From contig NZ_JAMTDX010000112.1 of NCBI RefSeq assembly GCF_023806625.1, positions 1 to 54,347 of the forward strand: 54,347 bases of DNA. The letters run 5' to 3'. The stretch is from Accumulibacter sp. GTDB lineage: Bacteria > Pseudomonadota > Gammaproteobacteria > Burkholderiales > Rhodocyclaceae. Shown here piece by piece: positions 38,537 to 47,624 of this stretch. The notes beneath the pieces are model-generated. The model had not been told where the DNA came from, made no database searches, and saw only the letters and a list, made by a program, of their open reading frames with translations. The position numbers and the translations under genes were made by a program. The stretch's first letter is position 1. Each line of letters begins with the position of its first letter.

Positions 38537-39100
38537 CGCGTCGGCCGACTGACGGGCGCTGAACCGCCTGGCGACCCGCGACACCCTCGAGCCGCTCACC
38601 ACGATTGCTCGAACATCTCCTGCCGGTCGCTTCGCTGGCCTGATGCGGACGCGACCTGTCCACATCCATCGCCCCCGCCAATCGACAGTGCGTCGCGGCG
38701 CGAATGCCAAGTATTTCCCTGTCAGATTTTTTTACACCGCGAGCTTTTGGGCCGCGCGGAACGTCACGCTTCCTCAAGCAAGCGACTGATAAATACATAC
38801 AATTGATGCCTCGGCATAACCTTTGCTTATCTTGATCCACCCGAAGACAATCCCGAGACGGACGCCGGGTAGCGGCCACGCCCCGACCACCGGCTTTGTG
38901 AAGCCAAGGAAGAACTGCTGGGACCAGCAATGGCCTGGCAGATCGCCCTGCCACACTGGGAAAAACTGATACGCCGCTGCACACTCGTCCGCGAACCGTC
39001 CCACCGGTCGTCGGATGCCGGCAGCGCAGCAGTCGGGAATACGCCGTCCGACAAGCCGTCGACCGGCTTCAGATGATCAGTATTGTTTCTGGACTCGCGA
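38537..39100. other. Gene-poor stretch between DUF3616 and zinc-ribbon genes
   Basis: About 560 bases without a gene I can support. It is less GC-rich than its surroundings around 38725-38840 (a T7 run, then ATACATACAATTG). TTGATG at 38803 is followed 17 bases later by CTTATC, a weak promoter pair. A 48-codon frame starts with ATG at 38930 and ends at 39076, but its ribosome site is poor and its sequence recalls nothing. An RNA gene or a leader for the zinc-ribbon protein is possible but not shown. Confidence 0.4.
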
Positions 39101-39508
39101 ATGGAATCCTTGTCTTTCCCTCGGGCGCCAGGCCTGTCTACCGATCCTGGCGACCCGCACGGGCGGTCGTCCGAAGGGCAGATCGAGCCGTCCCTGTACG
39201 CCGCAGCCGGCGCCACCAGAGCCCGTCAGGATCCCCTGCCACCCGCCCGTGCCGACACCCCCGCGACTACGCCACGGCCGGCGCAGTCGCCGGAAGCCGC
39301 TCCGGGCGGAGACACCAAGGTCTGCGTCAAGTGCAAGCAGGAGAAATCGGTGCTCGACTTCCACAAGAACTCGCGCAGCGCGGACGGCCTGCACTCGTAC
39401 TGCAAGGAGTGCAACAAAGCGCAGGCACTGGCCCACATCAGGGCCGAGAAGGCCCGCAAGGCGCTGCTCAGAGCAGCCAGGAAGGCCGCCGCGGGCACCA
39501 CCGAGTGA
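39101..39508 (+). CDS. Small protein with C-terminal zinc ribbon of HNH-associated type
   Basis: 135-residue protein. The first 70 residues are proline-, alanine- and glycine-rich and look disordered. The C-terminal part (KVCVKCKQEKSVLDFHKNS and GLHSYCKECNKAQAL) has two CxxC pairs (C75/C78, C101/C104) with a D-F-H between them, the same treble-clef-like ribbon that comes before HNH nuclease domains in many phage and bacterial proteins. No HNH catalytic part follows; the protein ends in a lysine/arginine-rich helix. It may bind nucleic acid. The start is uncertain: ATG at 39101 or TTG at 39083. Confidence 0.6.
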   Translation: MESLSFPRAPGLSTDPGDPHGRSSEGQIEPSLYAAAGATRARQDPLPPARADTPATTPRPAQSPEAAPGGDTKVCVKCKQEKSVLDFHKNSRSADGLHSYCKECNKAQALAHIRAEKARKALLRAARKAAAGTTE

Positions 39509-39561
39509 GCGCTCGCGCGCCTTTCCCCGACCGCAGCGCGCCTTGCAGCCGGGCCCGATCG

Positions 39562-40467
39562 TCAGCCCGGACCTGACCAGTAGCGCGGATCGCCGAAGGT
39601 CTGCCTGAGTTGGTCGATGAACAGGCGAACGCGCAGCGGCAGGTGACGTCGTTCCGGAAACACCGCGTGGATGCCGACCGGCGGCGCAGCGTAATCGTCG
39701 AGCAGCGAAACCAGCCGGCCACCGCGCAGGTCATCGCCGACTTCCCAGATCGATCGCCAGGCCAGCCCCTTTCCGGCGAGCGCCCATTCGTGCAGCACGG
39801 CGCCGTCGTTGCACTCAAAATTTCCCGAGACCTTGCGGCTGCTCACCACGCCACCCGGCGTATCGCGCAACATCCAGCCGCGCTGGCGGTCGAGCGACAG
39901 GCAGTTGTGCGCCGCGAGATCGCCTGGTGATTCGGGAACACCGCGCGCCGCAAGATACGCCGGGCTGGCCACGACCACCCGGCGCATCTCGCCGAGCTTG
40001 CTGCTGGCCAGACTCGAATCCGCCATTTCGCCGATGCGCACCGCGCAGTCCACCCCTTCGTTGACCAGATCGACGACCCTGTCGGTCAGATCGAGGCATA
40101 CCGTCACCCCGGGGTTCGCATCCATGAACGCGGCGACCAGCGGTGCCACGTGACGGCGTCCGAAGCCCGCGGGTGCCGACACCTTGAGGTGTCCGCTGGC
40201 GCGGATCCCGCCGAGCGAGACGGCCGCTTCGGCGTTCGCCAGATCGGTGAGCAGCCGCTGGCAGTCTTCGAGAAAGGCCTGCCCCTCGAAGGTCAGCGAC
40301 AGGCGCCGGGTCGTCCGCAACAGCAGCCTGACGCCGAGGCGCGCCTCGAGCGCGTCCAGGCGGCGACCGATCACGGCCGGCGTGACCCCTTCGAGTTGCG
40401 CTGCCGCAGACAGGCTGCCGCGGGTTGCCGAATTCACGAAAGCCTGGAGCTGTCTGAGGTGATCCAC
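39562..40467 (-). CDS. LysR-family transcriptional regulator
   Basis: 301-residue LTTR. The N-terminal winged helix reads LRQLQAFVNSATRGSLSAAA with TPAVIGRRLDALEARLGVRLLLRTTRRLSLT (in parts), and the effector-binding domain follows (SGHLKVSAPAGFGRRHVAPL, VDLVNEGVDCAVRIGEM). The type is close to the CrgA/DmlR group that often acts on divergent genes. The GTG at 40467 is chosen because it gives the normal start (DHLRQLQAF); the open frame continues 24 codons to a TTG at 40539. It is divergent from malate synthase with 117 bases between, so control of aceB is likely. Confidence 0.87.
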   Translation of the reverse strand: MDHLRQLQAFVNSATRGSLSAAAQLEGVTPAVIGRRLDALEARLGVRLLLRTTRRLSLTFEGQAFLEDCQRLLTDLANAEAAVSLGGIRASGHLKVSAPAGFGRRHVAPLVAAFMDANPGVTVCLDLTDRVVDLVNEGVDCAVRIGEMADSSLASSKLGEMRRVVVASPAYLAARGVPESPGDLAAHNCLSLDRQRGWMLRDTPGGVVSSRKVSGNFECNDGAVLHEWALAGKGLAWRSIWEVGDDLRGGRLVSLLDDYAAPPVGIHAVFPERRHLPLRVRLFIDQLRQTFGDPRYWSGPG

Positions 40468-40584
40468 GGGGTCGATTCGATACTGCAAGTAAAAGATACT
40501 TTGATGCCCTTCGCTATTCTCTTTCGCCAGCGGGTCCAATAGAATTCTTGCACTGCATCATAACCCATCGACAGGAGTCCCCGC

Positions 40585-42183
40585 ATGAGCCTCGACCTGC
40601 CCGCCGGAATGCAAATCAACGCGCCGATCAAGCCTGGCTACGAAACCATTCTCACCCCCGACGCGCTGGCTTTCGTCGCCAAGCTGCACCGGGCCTTCGA
40701 GGGCCGCCGGCAGGAACTTCTGCAAGTGCGCATCGCCCGCCAGGCGCGGATCGACGCCGGTGAGCTGCCCGATTTTCTCCCCGAGACCCGGCACATCCGT
40801 GAGGGCGACTGGAGGATCGCCCCTCTGCCGAAAGCGCTCGAGCGCCGCCACAGCGAGATCACCGGCCCGGTCGAGGCGAAGATGATCATCAACGCGTTCA
40901 ACTCGGGCGCCGACTCGTACATGACCGACTTCGAGGACTCGAACAGTCCGAAGTGGGACAACCAGATCCAGGGCCAGGTCAATCTCTTCCAGGCGATCCG
41001 CCGCCAGCTCTCGTTCACCAATGAAGTCGGCAAGCAGTACGCGCTCAACGACAAGATCGCCACGCTGCAGATCCGGCCGCGTGGCTGGCACCTCGACGAG
41101 AAGCACGTCACCGTCGACGGTCAGCGGGTCTCCGGCGGCATCTTCGACTTCGGCCTCGTCTTCTTCCACAACGCCAGGGAACAGATCGCACGCGGTGCCG
41201 GCCCGTTCTACTACCTGCCGAAGATGGAGTCGCACCTCGAGGCCCGGCTGTGGAACGACATTTTCATCATGGCTCAGGATCACGTAGGGCTGCCACGCGG
41301 AACGATCAAGGCCACGGTGCTCGTCGAGACGATCCTGGCGACCTTCGAGATGGAGGAAATCCTCTACGAACTGCGCGAGCATTCGGCGGGCCTCAACGCC
41401 GGGCGCTGGGACTACATCTTCTCGTGCATCAAGAAGTTCAAGAAGAATCCCGATTTCTGCCTCGCCAACCGCGGCGCGATCACCATGGAAGTTCCGTTCA
41501 TGCGCAGCTACGCGCTGCAGCTGGTCAAGGTCTGCCACAAGCGCGGAGCGCCGGCGATGGGCGGGATGAGCGCGCTGATCCCGATCAAGAACGACCCCGT
41601 GGCCAACGAGAAGGCTCTCGCCGGAATCCGCCACGACAAAGCGCGCGACGCCAACGACGGCTTCGACGGCGGCTGGGTCGCGCATCCGGGCCTCGTCGCA
41701 ATCGCCGCCGAGGAGTTCCGCAAGGTGCTCGGTGACCGCCCGAACCAGTGGGACAAGCAGCGCGACGAAACCTTCACCGCCGCCGACTTCCTGAACTTCC
41801 AGCCGTCGCAGCCGATCACCGAGGCGGGGCTGCGCAACAACATCAACGTCGGCATCCACTACCTCGGCAGCTGGCTCGCCGGCAACGGGTGCGTGCCGAT
41901 CCACAACCTGATGGAAGACGCGGCCACGGCCGAGATCTCGCGTTCGCAGGTCTGGCAGTGGGTCGTTTCGCCGAAGGGCATCCTCGACGACGGGCGCAAG
42001 GTCACCGCCGAGATGGTGCGCACGATGATCGGCGACGAACTGGCCAAGGTCAAGGCGACGGTCAGCGCCCAGGGCGAGGACACGGCGACCTACGACCAGG
42101 CAGCGGTGATCTTCGACCGGATGTCGCTGACTCCCGACTATCCCGAGTTCCTGACACTGCCGCTCTACGAAGCGATGGACTGA
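40585..42183 (+). CDS. aceB: Malate synthase A
   Basis: 532-residue enzyme of the glyoxylate shunt that condenses glyoxylate with acetyl-CoA. The length and the signature KATVLVETILATFEMEEILYEL (core VETILATFEMEEI), the active-site region FNSGADSYMTDFEDSNSP and the C-terminal GNGCVPIHNLMEDAATAEISRSQ (in parts) identify the A form; the G form is about 720 residues. The ATG at 40585 has CAGGAG before it. Isocitrate lyase is not in the window. The divergent LysR gene is a likely regulator. Confidence 0.95.
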   Translation: MSLDLPAGMQINAPIKPGYETILTPDALAFVAKLHRAFEGRRQELLQVRIARQARIDAGELPDFLPETRHIREGDWRIAPLPKALERRHSEITGPVEAKMIINAFNSGADSYMTDFEDSNSPKWDNQIQGQVNLFQAIRRQLSFTNEVGKQYALNDKIATLQIRPRGWHLDEKHVTVDGQRVSGGIFDFGLVFFHNAREQIARGAGPFYYLPKMESHLEARLWNDIFIMAQDHVGLPRGTIKATVLVETILATFEMEEILYELREHSAGLNAGRWDYIFSCIKKFKKNPDFCLANRGAITMEVPFMRSYALQLVKVCHKRGAPAMGGMSALIPIKNDPVANEKALAGIRHDKARDANDGFDGGWVAHPGLVAIAAEEFRKVLGDRPNQWDKQRDETFTAADFLNFQPSQPITEAGLRNNINVGIHYLGSWLAGNGCVPIHNLMEDAATAEISRSQVWQWVVSPKGILDDGRKVTAEMVRTMIGDELAKVKATVSAQGEDTATYDQAAVIFDRMSLTPDYPEFLTLPLYEAMD

Positions 42184-42185
42184 GC

Positions 42186-42219
42186 GGTGCCGGGCCTGCC
42201 GATGTCCAGGCCCGGCACC
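42186..42219. terminator. Long perfect hairpin between convergent aceB and hemH
   Basis: A 13-bp perfect inverted repeat (GGTGCCGGGCCTG / CAGGCCCGGCACC) with an 8-base loop, starting 2 bases after the aceB stop and ending 51 bases from the hemH stop. It is very stable but has no T-tract on either side, so it may act as an RNA 3'-end stabiliser or a factor-assisted terminator rather than a classical intrinsic terminator. Confidence 0.6.
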
Positions 42220-42270
42220 CGGTCCGCGGCGCGACGGCTGCGCGCGACTGACGGATCGGAGAGCGTCGGC

Positions 42271-43374
42271 TCAGCAAGACGCGCCGAGCGCCTTCGCGCG
42301 CAGCGCGCTGAGTTCGAGCGCCGCGGGGTCGGCATCGCTGCGCGTCGGCCAACCGGCCAGGTGAGTCGCCGCGAGGTCGGCCAGCGCGTGAATCCAGTCG
42401 GCGCGCTCGTTGAGACACGGGATCATCCGGAACTCCATTCCCCCAGCGCGGAGGAACTCGGCCTGGCCTTCGATGGCGATCTCCTCGAGCGTCTCCAGAC
42501 AGTCGGCGGTGAAGCCCGGGCAAATGACGTCCACCCGCCTGACGCGCTGCTCGCCAAGCGAGCGGATCGTCGCCGCGGTGTACGGCTGCAGCCATTCAGC
42601 GCGGCCAAAGCGCGACTGAAAGCAGACGACGCACGCGTCGTCGGCAAGGCCGAGCGCCTCGGTCAGCAGCCGGGCGGTCTTCCGACACTCGCAGTGGTAC
42701 GGGTCCCCGCGGTCGAGCGTGTAGCGCGGCAGCCCGTGGAAACTGATCAGCAGCCGGTACGAGCGGTCGGGCTTGCCGTGGCTCGCCCAGTGTTCACGGA
42801 CGCTCGCTGCGAGCGCCTCGATGTACCCGGGATGGTCGTTGAACCCCCTCACCGTGCGGACCTCGGGCTGGTTGCGTACGCGCTTCAGCCAGTCGCCAAC
42901 GGCATCGAGCGCGCTGCCGGTCGTGCTCGCCGAATACTGCGGGTAGAGCGGGAGCACGAGAATCCGCGTGCAGCCCGCCGCCTTGAGCCGCGACATCGTC
43001 GCCGGAATCGACGGCTCGCCGTAGCGCATCGCGTAATCGACGAGCACCCGGTGCCCCGACTGGCCGAGAAAGCCGCGCAGCAGCTTGGCCTGGCGCTCGA
43101 CATGCACCTTCAGCGGCGAGCCGTCGACGGTCCAGATGGCGGCGTACTTCCCGGCCGAACGGCGCGGCCTGAGCGGCAGGATGATCGCGTTGAGAATCAG
43201 CCACCAGAGCGGACGCGGTATCTCGACGACGCGCGGATCGGCGAGGAACTCGCGCAGGTAGCGCCTGACTGCCTGCGCGCTCGGCTCGTCGGGCGTCCCC
43301 AGGTTGATCAGCACGATGCCGGTGTGCGCCGGCGAGCCGTGACGATACGCCGGTTCGGCGATGAAGCGCGACAT
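42271..43374 (-). CDS. hemH: Ferrochelatase
   Basis: 367-residue enzyme that inserts iron into protoporphyrin IX as the last step of protoheme synthesis. [22 protein letters not shown] opens the fold (core [11 protein letters not shown]), [18 protein letters not shown] is the middle motif, [19 protein letters not shown] has the catalytic histidine, and [13 protein letters not shown] with [17 protein letters not shown] the C-terminal half. The ATG shares a base with the hrcA stop (TGATG), showing a coupled hrcA-hemH pair. Heme made here would supply the oxidase and cytochromes encoded upstream. Confidence 0.95.
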   Translation of the reverse strand: MSRFIAEPAYRHGSPAHTGIVLINLGTPDEPSAQAVRRYLREFLADPRVVEIPRPLWWLILNAIILPLRPRRSAGKYAAIWTVDGSPLKVHVERQAKLLRGFLGQSGHRVLVDYAMRYGEPSIPATMSRLKAAGCTRILVLPLYPQYSASTTGSALDAVGDWLKRVRNQPEVRTVRGFNDHPGYIEALAASVREHWASHGKPDRSYRLLISFHGLPRYTLDRGDPYHCECRKTARLLTEALGLADDACVVCFQSRFGRAEWLQPYTAATIRSLGEQRVRRVDVICPGFTADCLETLEEIAIEGQAEFLRAGGMEFRMIPCLNERADWIHALADLAATHLAGWPTRSDADPAALELSALRAKALGASC

Positions 43375-44402
43375 CAGCACCTCGCCTGATAGGTCAGCGC
43401 CGAAGACAGCAGCCTGGCGGTGATGTCGACGATCGGGATGATCCGCTCGTAGGCCATTCGCGTCGGCCCGATCACCCCGACCGATCCGACGACCTGGCCG
43501 TCGACCTCGTACGGCGCGGTGATCACGCTGCACTCGTCGAGCGGAGCCAGACCCGATTCGCCGCCAATGAAAATCTGCACCCCCTCCGCACGGCGCGAAA
43601 GGTCGAGCAGCTGCATCAGCGCGGTGCGCTGCTCGAACAGGTCGAAGAGCTCGCGCAGCCGCTTCATGTTCGACGCGAACTCCTCGACGTCGAGCAGGTT
43701 GCTCTCGCCCGAAATCACGTAACGGTCGGCCGGCGCCTTCATCGCCTCGTCACCCGCCGCAAGCGCCGCCTGCATCAGCACCTGCAGGTCGCCGCGCAGC
43801 GCCTCGAGTTCGTCATGGACGCGGCAGCGGATCTGTTCGAAGTCCTGTCCGACGAAGTGCTGGTTGAGGTAGTTCGTCGCCACCACCAGCTCGGCCGACG
43901 TGTAGGCGCGCGCCGGAAAGAGCAGCCGGTTCTGCACGTCCCCGTCGGAGGTGACCAGAATCAGCAGCACGCGACGGTCGGAGAGGCTGACGAACTCGAT
44001 CTGCCGGATCTTCGGCGCGAGCCGGCGCGGGGCCAGAACGATTCCCGCGAAATGGGTGAGTTCGGACAACAGGTGCGAAGCGTTGCTGATCAGCTGTCTC
44101 GGATCCGACGGCACGAGCTGCCCTTCGATCGCTTCGAGCTTCTCCTTGGCCAGCGGCTGGACGGTCAGCAGGCTGTCGACGAAGAAGCGGTAGCCGCGTG
44201 CCGTCGGCACCCTGCCTGCAGAAGTATGCGGACTGGCCAGCAGACCGATCTCCTCGAGGTCGGCCATCACGTTGCGCACCGTCGCCGGAGACAGATCGAG
44301 CCCCGAATAGCGCGACAGCGCGCGCGAGCCGACCGGCTGGCCTTCTGCGATGTAGCGTTCGATCAGGGTCTTGAGCAGCGTCCGGGCGCGATCGTCGAGC
44401 AT
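43374..44402 (-). CDS. hrcA: Heat-inducible transcription repressor HrcA
   Basis: 342-residue repressor that binds CIRCE elements and needs GroEL to fold, so it loses activity during heat shock. The N-terminal winged helix [20 protein letters not shown] with [22 protein letters not shown] (in parts) and the [14 protein letters not shown] segment are characteristic, and the C-terminal GAF-like domain ends [18 protein letters not shown] perfect CIRCE is found before rpoH in this window. The ATG at 44402 starts the conserved domain, but its upstream GAAGG is only two bases away and a TAGAAT box lies at 44410-44415, so an ATG at 44429 (nine codons longer) remains possible. Confidence 0.94.
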   Translation of the reverse strand: MLDDRARTLLKTLIERYIAEGQPVGSRALSRYSGLDLSPATVRNVMADLEEIGLLASPHTSAGRVPTARGYRFFVDSLLTVQPLAKEKLEAIEGQLVPSDPRQLISNASHLLSELTHFAGIVLAPRRLAPKIRQIEFVSLSDRRVLLILVTSDGDVQNRLLFPARAYTSAELVVATNYLNQHFVGQDFEQIRCRVHDELEALRGDLQVLMQAALAAGDEAMKAPADRYVISGESNLLDVEEFASNMKRLRELFDLFEQRTALMQLLDLSRRAEGVQIFIGGESGLAPLDECSVITAPYEVDGQVVGSVGVIGPTRMAYERIIPIVDITARLLSSALTYQARC

Positions 44403-44476
44403 GCCTTCGATTCTACAAAAAAACGTCATTCCCGGGGCCCGGCGGCAGGATGCTGATTTGTGGTTTAATTCGCTCC

Positions 44477-45415
44477 ATGAACACCGTCCTTTCCGACGCG
44501 TTGGCCGATGGCACTCAGTTGCCCCGGACGATCGCGCTGATCGGCAAGTACCACAGCCCGGAAATCGCCGAATCGCTCCGCCTGCTCGTCAGGCACCTCC
44601 ACGAACGGGGGATGACCGTCCTGATCGAGGAAGAAACTGCCCGCAACGTTGTCTCGCGACTCGAACTCGGCAGTTGGGCCAGCGGCAGCTTCGCCTGGCT
44701 CGGCGCGCATGCCGACCTGGCGATCGTCGTCGGCGGCGACGGAACGATGCTCAATGCGGCGCGACATCTCGCCCGCTACCGCGTACCCCTGGTCGGGGTC
44801 AACCAGGGGCGCCTGGGCTTCATGACCGACATCGCGCGCGCCGACATGCTGACCTGCATGGACGAACTGCTCGACGGTCGCTTCGTCCCCGAGACGCGAA
44901 TGCTGCTCGACGCCGAAATCGTTCGTGACGAGCGCACGGTCTTCTCGAACCTCGCGCTCAACGACGTCGTCGTCGACAAGGGTGCGATCGGCCGGATGAT
45001 CGAACTCGAACTGTTCATCGACGGCGAGTTCATCTATCACCTGCGTTCCGATGGTCTGATCGTCGCCACCTCGACCGGCTCGACGGCGTATTCGCTCTCG
45101 GCCAACGGGCCAATCATCCACCCGCTGGTCTCGGCGATCGCGCTCGTCCCGCTCTGCCCGCACGCGCTGAGCAACCGCCCGATCCTCGTCGGCGACCGCA
45201 GCGAGATCGAGATCCGCATCGTCCACGCGACCGACTCGCGAGCGCACTTCGACGGCCAGGTCACCGTCGATCTGCGCAACGCCGACAGGGTGCGCATCCG
45301 TCGCTCCGAATACTCGATCTGCCTGCTCCATCCGAAGACGTACAGCTACTTCGCGATGCTTCGCCAGAAGCTGCACTGGAGCGAGCGGCCGAAGGAACAC
45401 CCCACCTCGAACTGA
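44477..45415 (+). CDS. nadK: NAD kinase
   Basis: 312-residue enzyme that phosphorylates NAD to [22 protein letters not shown] is the N-terminal strand, VVGGDGTML the nucleotide-binding GGDG motif, [11 protein letters not shown] and [10 protein letters not shown] follow, and [18 protein letters not shown] is the second conserved motif. The ATG at 44477 is the first start that gives the normal N-terminus. It diverges from hrcA with 74 bases between and is followed by recN after 9 bases. Confidence 0.95.
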   Translation: MNTVLSDALADGTQLPRTIALIGKYHSPEIAESLRLLVRHLHERGMTVLIEEETARNVVSRLELGSWASGSFAWLGAHADLAIVVGGDGTMLNAARHLARYRVPLVGVNQGRLGFMTDIARADMLTCMDELLDGRFVPETRMLLDAEIVRDERTVFSNLALNDVVVDKGAIGRMIELELFIDGEFIYHLRSDGLIVATSTGSTAYSLSANGPIIHPLVSAIALVPLCPHALSNRPILVGDRSEIEIRIVHATDSRAHFDGQVTVDLRNADRVRIRRSEYSICLLHPKTYSYFAMLRQKLHWSERPKEHPTSN

Positions 45416-45424
45416 GCCGGCCGC

Positions 45425-47080
45425 ATGCTCTGCAGACTGACCATCCGCGACTTCGTGCTCGTCGACCGGCTCGAACTCGATTTCGGGTCCGGGTTCGGCG
45501 CGCTGACCGGCGAAACCGGCGCCGGCAAATCGATCCTCGTCGACGCGCTGGCCTTCGCACTCGGTGACCGGGCCGACACGGCAATGATCCGCAGCGGCAG
45601 CGATCGCGCCGAAGTGACCGCCGAGTTCGACCTCAACCGCGCCCTGCCGGCCGCGCAATGGCTCAGGGAACACGACCTGGACGCCGAAGCCGGCCTCCTC
45701 CTGCGCCGAGTGGTCGACAGCAACGGGCGCTCGCGCGCCTACCTCAACGGCTCTCCGGCAACCGTACAGCAACTGCGCGAGGTCGCCGAGTCGCTCGTCG
45801 ACATCCACGGCCAGCACGCGCACCAGTCGCTGCTCCGCAGCGACGCGCAGCGCGCACTGCTCGATGGCCACGCGCAGCTCGACTCGAGGGTCGCCGAACT
45901 CGGTTCCGCCTGGCGCAACTGGCGTGAGGCGCAGCGCACCCTCGACGCCGCGACGAGCGGCAGCGAAGCGCTGGCTGCCGAGCGCGAACAGCTCGAATGG
46001 CAGGTCCACGAACTGCAGGCGCTGGGCTTTTCGGCCGACGAGTGGCAGGCGCTCAACGAAGAACACCGGCGGCTGGCGCACGCGGCGAGCCTCGTCGACG
46101 GCGCGCAGTTCGCCCTCCAGGTCCTCGCCGAGAACGAGAACGCGTGCGAGATGCAGGTCGCCGCCGTGGCCGGCCGGCTCGAAGAGCTCGCCGATTACGA
46201 CCCGGCGCTGTCCGAAGTCGTCGCCGTGCTCCAGGCCGCGCACGCGGAACTCGCCGACGCGATCTCGACGCTGCGTCGCTACGCTGGCCGCGTCGACCTC
46301 GACCCGCGCCGGCTCGCCGAAGTCGAACGGCGCATCGAGGCGGTCCTCGGCTGCGCACGCAAGTTCCGCTGCGCGCCAGACGATCTGGCGAATCTGCTCG
46401 CCGGCTGCCGGCAGAGGCTCGCCGCTCTCGGCGAGGCGACCGACCTCGCGGCGCTCACCGCCCGGGCTGCGGCCGCGCGCGCCGACTACGAACGGCTCGG
46501 CGGCGAGCTGTCGACGCGCCGCCGTGAAGCGGCCGAAGCGCTCGGACGCGAGGTCAGCGAGGTCATGCAGCAGCTCGCACTGGGCAGCGGGCGTCTCGAA
46601 GTCGGACTGATTCCGGTCGATGGAGGCACCGCCGCCGGCTTCGAGCAGGTCGAGTTCCGCCTGGGCGGTGTCGCCGGCAACGAAGCACGGCCACTGGCCA
46701 AGGTGGCCTCGGGCGGCGAGCTCTCACGGATCAGCCTGGCCATCCAGGTGGTCACCAGTCAGGCGGCGAGCGTCCCGACGCTGATCTTCGACGAGGTCGA
46801 TGTCGGCATCGGCGGCGGCGTCGCCGAGGTCGTCGGACGACTGCTTCGTGAACTCGGGCGTGAGAGGCAGGTGCTCTGCGTGACCCACCTGCCACAGGTC
46901 GCCGCGCGCGCCGACTGGCAGTGGCAGGTCAGCAAGACCCGCGAAGGAGAAGAGCTGCGCAGCCGGGTCTCGGCTTTACACGGCGAGGCGCGGGTCGAGG
47001 AAATCGCGCGGATGCTTGGCGGGATCGAGATCACCGCGATCACCCGAGAGCACGCCCGAGAACTGCTCAAAACCGGCTGA
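45425..47080 (+). CDS. recN: DNA repair protein RecN
   Basis: 551-residue SMC-like ATPase that acts early in double-strand break repair. LTIRDFVLVDRLELDF and GETGAGKS (Walker A, residues 29-36) open the head domain. A coiled-coil region with many alanine, glutamate and arginine residues covers about 160-370. The C-terminal half has the signature LAKVASGGELSRISLAIQV and Walker B LIFDEVDVGIGG. The ATG at 45425 follows the nadK stop by 9 bases. This operon pairing, next to hrcA, is common in betaproteobacteria. Confidence 0.95.
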   Translation: MLCRLTIRDFVLVDRLELDFGSGFGALTGETGAGKSILVDALAFALGDRADTAMIRSGSDRAEVTAEFDLNRALPAAQWLREHDLDAEAGLLLRRVVDSNGRSRAYLNGSPATVQQLREVAESLVDIHGQHAHQSLLRSDAQRALLDGHAQLDSRVAELGSAWRNWREAQRTLDAATSGSEALAAEREQLEWQVHELQALGFSADEWQALNEEHRRLAHAASLVDGAQFALQVLAENENACEMQVAAVAGRLEELADYDPALSEVVAVLQAAHAELADAISTLRRYAGRVDLDPRRLAEVERRIEAVLGCARKFRCAPDDLANLLAGCRQRLAALGEATDLAALTARAAAARADYERLGGELSTRRREAAEALGREVSEVMQQLALGSGRLEVGLIPVDGGTAAGFEQVEFRLGGVAGNEARPLAKVASGGELSRISLAIQVVTSQAASVPTLIFDEVDVGIGGGVAEVVGRLLRELGRERQVLCVTHLPQVAARADWQWQVSKTREGEELRSRVSALHGEARVEEIARMLGGIEITAITREHARELLKTG

Positions 47081-47097
47081 GCACACCCCTCGGGGAA

Positions 47098-47403
47098 TCA
47101 GGCAGGCTTCTTGAGCTTGTTGCGCGCGGCCTTCCTGAGCGTCTTGAACAGTTCGGGATCCTCGGCCTTGAGATACTCCGCGACTTCGAAGTCCTCGCGC
47201 TTGCACCGCTGGATGTCGATCTGCTCGACATGCACGAGACGCAGCAACTCGCGTACCGGTTTCGGCATGTTGCGCCCACTTTCATAGCGCGAACCGCCGC
47301 TCTGCGTGACACCGATTTTCGACCAGAACTGCTGCTGATTCATGCCCAGCTTGCGACGGATTTCCCGAGGATCAACTTTCTCGACGACTTTCGCGGTGCT
47401 CAT
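47098..47403 (-). CDS. Small XRE-type helix-turn-helix regulator
   Basis: 101-residue cytoplasmic DNA-binding protein. REIRRKLGMNQQQFWSKIGV and TQSGGSRYESGRNMPKPVREL form a helix-turn-helix of the XRE/Cro class (Q-x-F-W-x-K-I-G-V-T-Q-S-x-x-S-R-Y-E-S-G). A short acidic and lysine-rich tail follows, ending RNKLKKPA. The ATG at 47403 is chosen over a second in-frame start six codons earlier. It converges with recN and diverges from lysC; its promoter overlaps a near-palindrome (47506-47519) that could be its own operator. Target genes are unknown. Confidence 0.82.
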   Translation of the reverse strand: MSTAKVVEKVDPREIRRKLGMNQQQFWSKIGVTQSGGSRYESGRNMPKPVRELLRLVHVEQIDIQRCKREDFEVAEYLKAEDPELFKTLRKAARNKLKKPA

Positions 47404-47496
47404 CAGTATCCTTTCCGACAACTCCTGAGGTCAGTACGGCAGCATCGGCCACGGCCAGCCAGGATTTGGCCCAGTATGACTCTGGTAAGTAGCTAC

Positions 47497-47524
47497 ACTA
47501 TAAGCATTTCCCGGGGAATTGCAA
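47497..47524 (-). promoter_or_regulatory. Likely promoter of the HTH regulator gene with a near-palindromic spacer
   Basis: On the minus strand TTGCAA (47524-47519) and TATAGT (47502-47497) are 16 bases apart and match sigma-70 boxes well. The spacer holds ATTTCCC/GGGGAAT (47506-47519), an inverted repeat with one mismatch, a plausible site for self-repression by the HTH protein. Confidence 0.5.
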
Positions 47525-47562
47525 GGCACGCGGCAGGGCCGCGCGGAAAGCCGCGAGCGCTT

Positions 47563-47591
47563 TTGCCATGTCGGCGGAGATTCCCTAAAAT
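47563..47591 (+). promoter_or_regulatory. Likely lysC promoter
   Basis: TTGCCA (47563-47568) and TAAAAT (47586-47591) with the ideal 17-base spacing. Transcription would start near 47598 and leave a leader of about 27 bases before the lysC ATG at 47625. That is too short for a lysine riboswitch. Confidence 0.6.
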
Positions 47592-47624
47592 GGCGCCCTT
47601 CCCGCTCTCCGTCACGGATATGTA

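Noticed and set aside
38930-39076. 48-codon frame starting MAWQIALPHWEKL in the gene-poor stretch
   Set aside because: Weak ribosome site and no recognisable family; kept only as a remark.
44410-44415. TAGAAT as a promoter that would make hrcA leaderless
   Set aside because: No -35 box at proper distance, and the hrcA start itself is uncertain by nine codons.
44465-46243. Open frame of 592 codons opposite nadK and recN
   Set aside because: It crosses two unrelated well-conserved genes, which a real gene would not do, and has no motif.
47505-47624. Lysine riboswitch before lysC
   Set aside because: The predicted leader is only about 27 bases and none of the L-box elements is seen.
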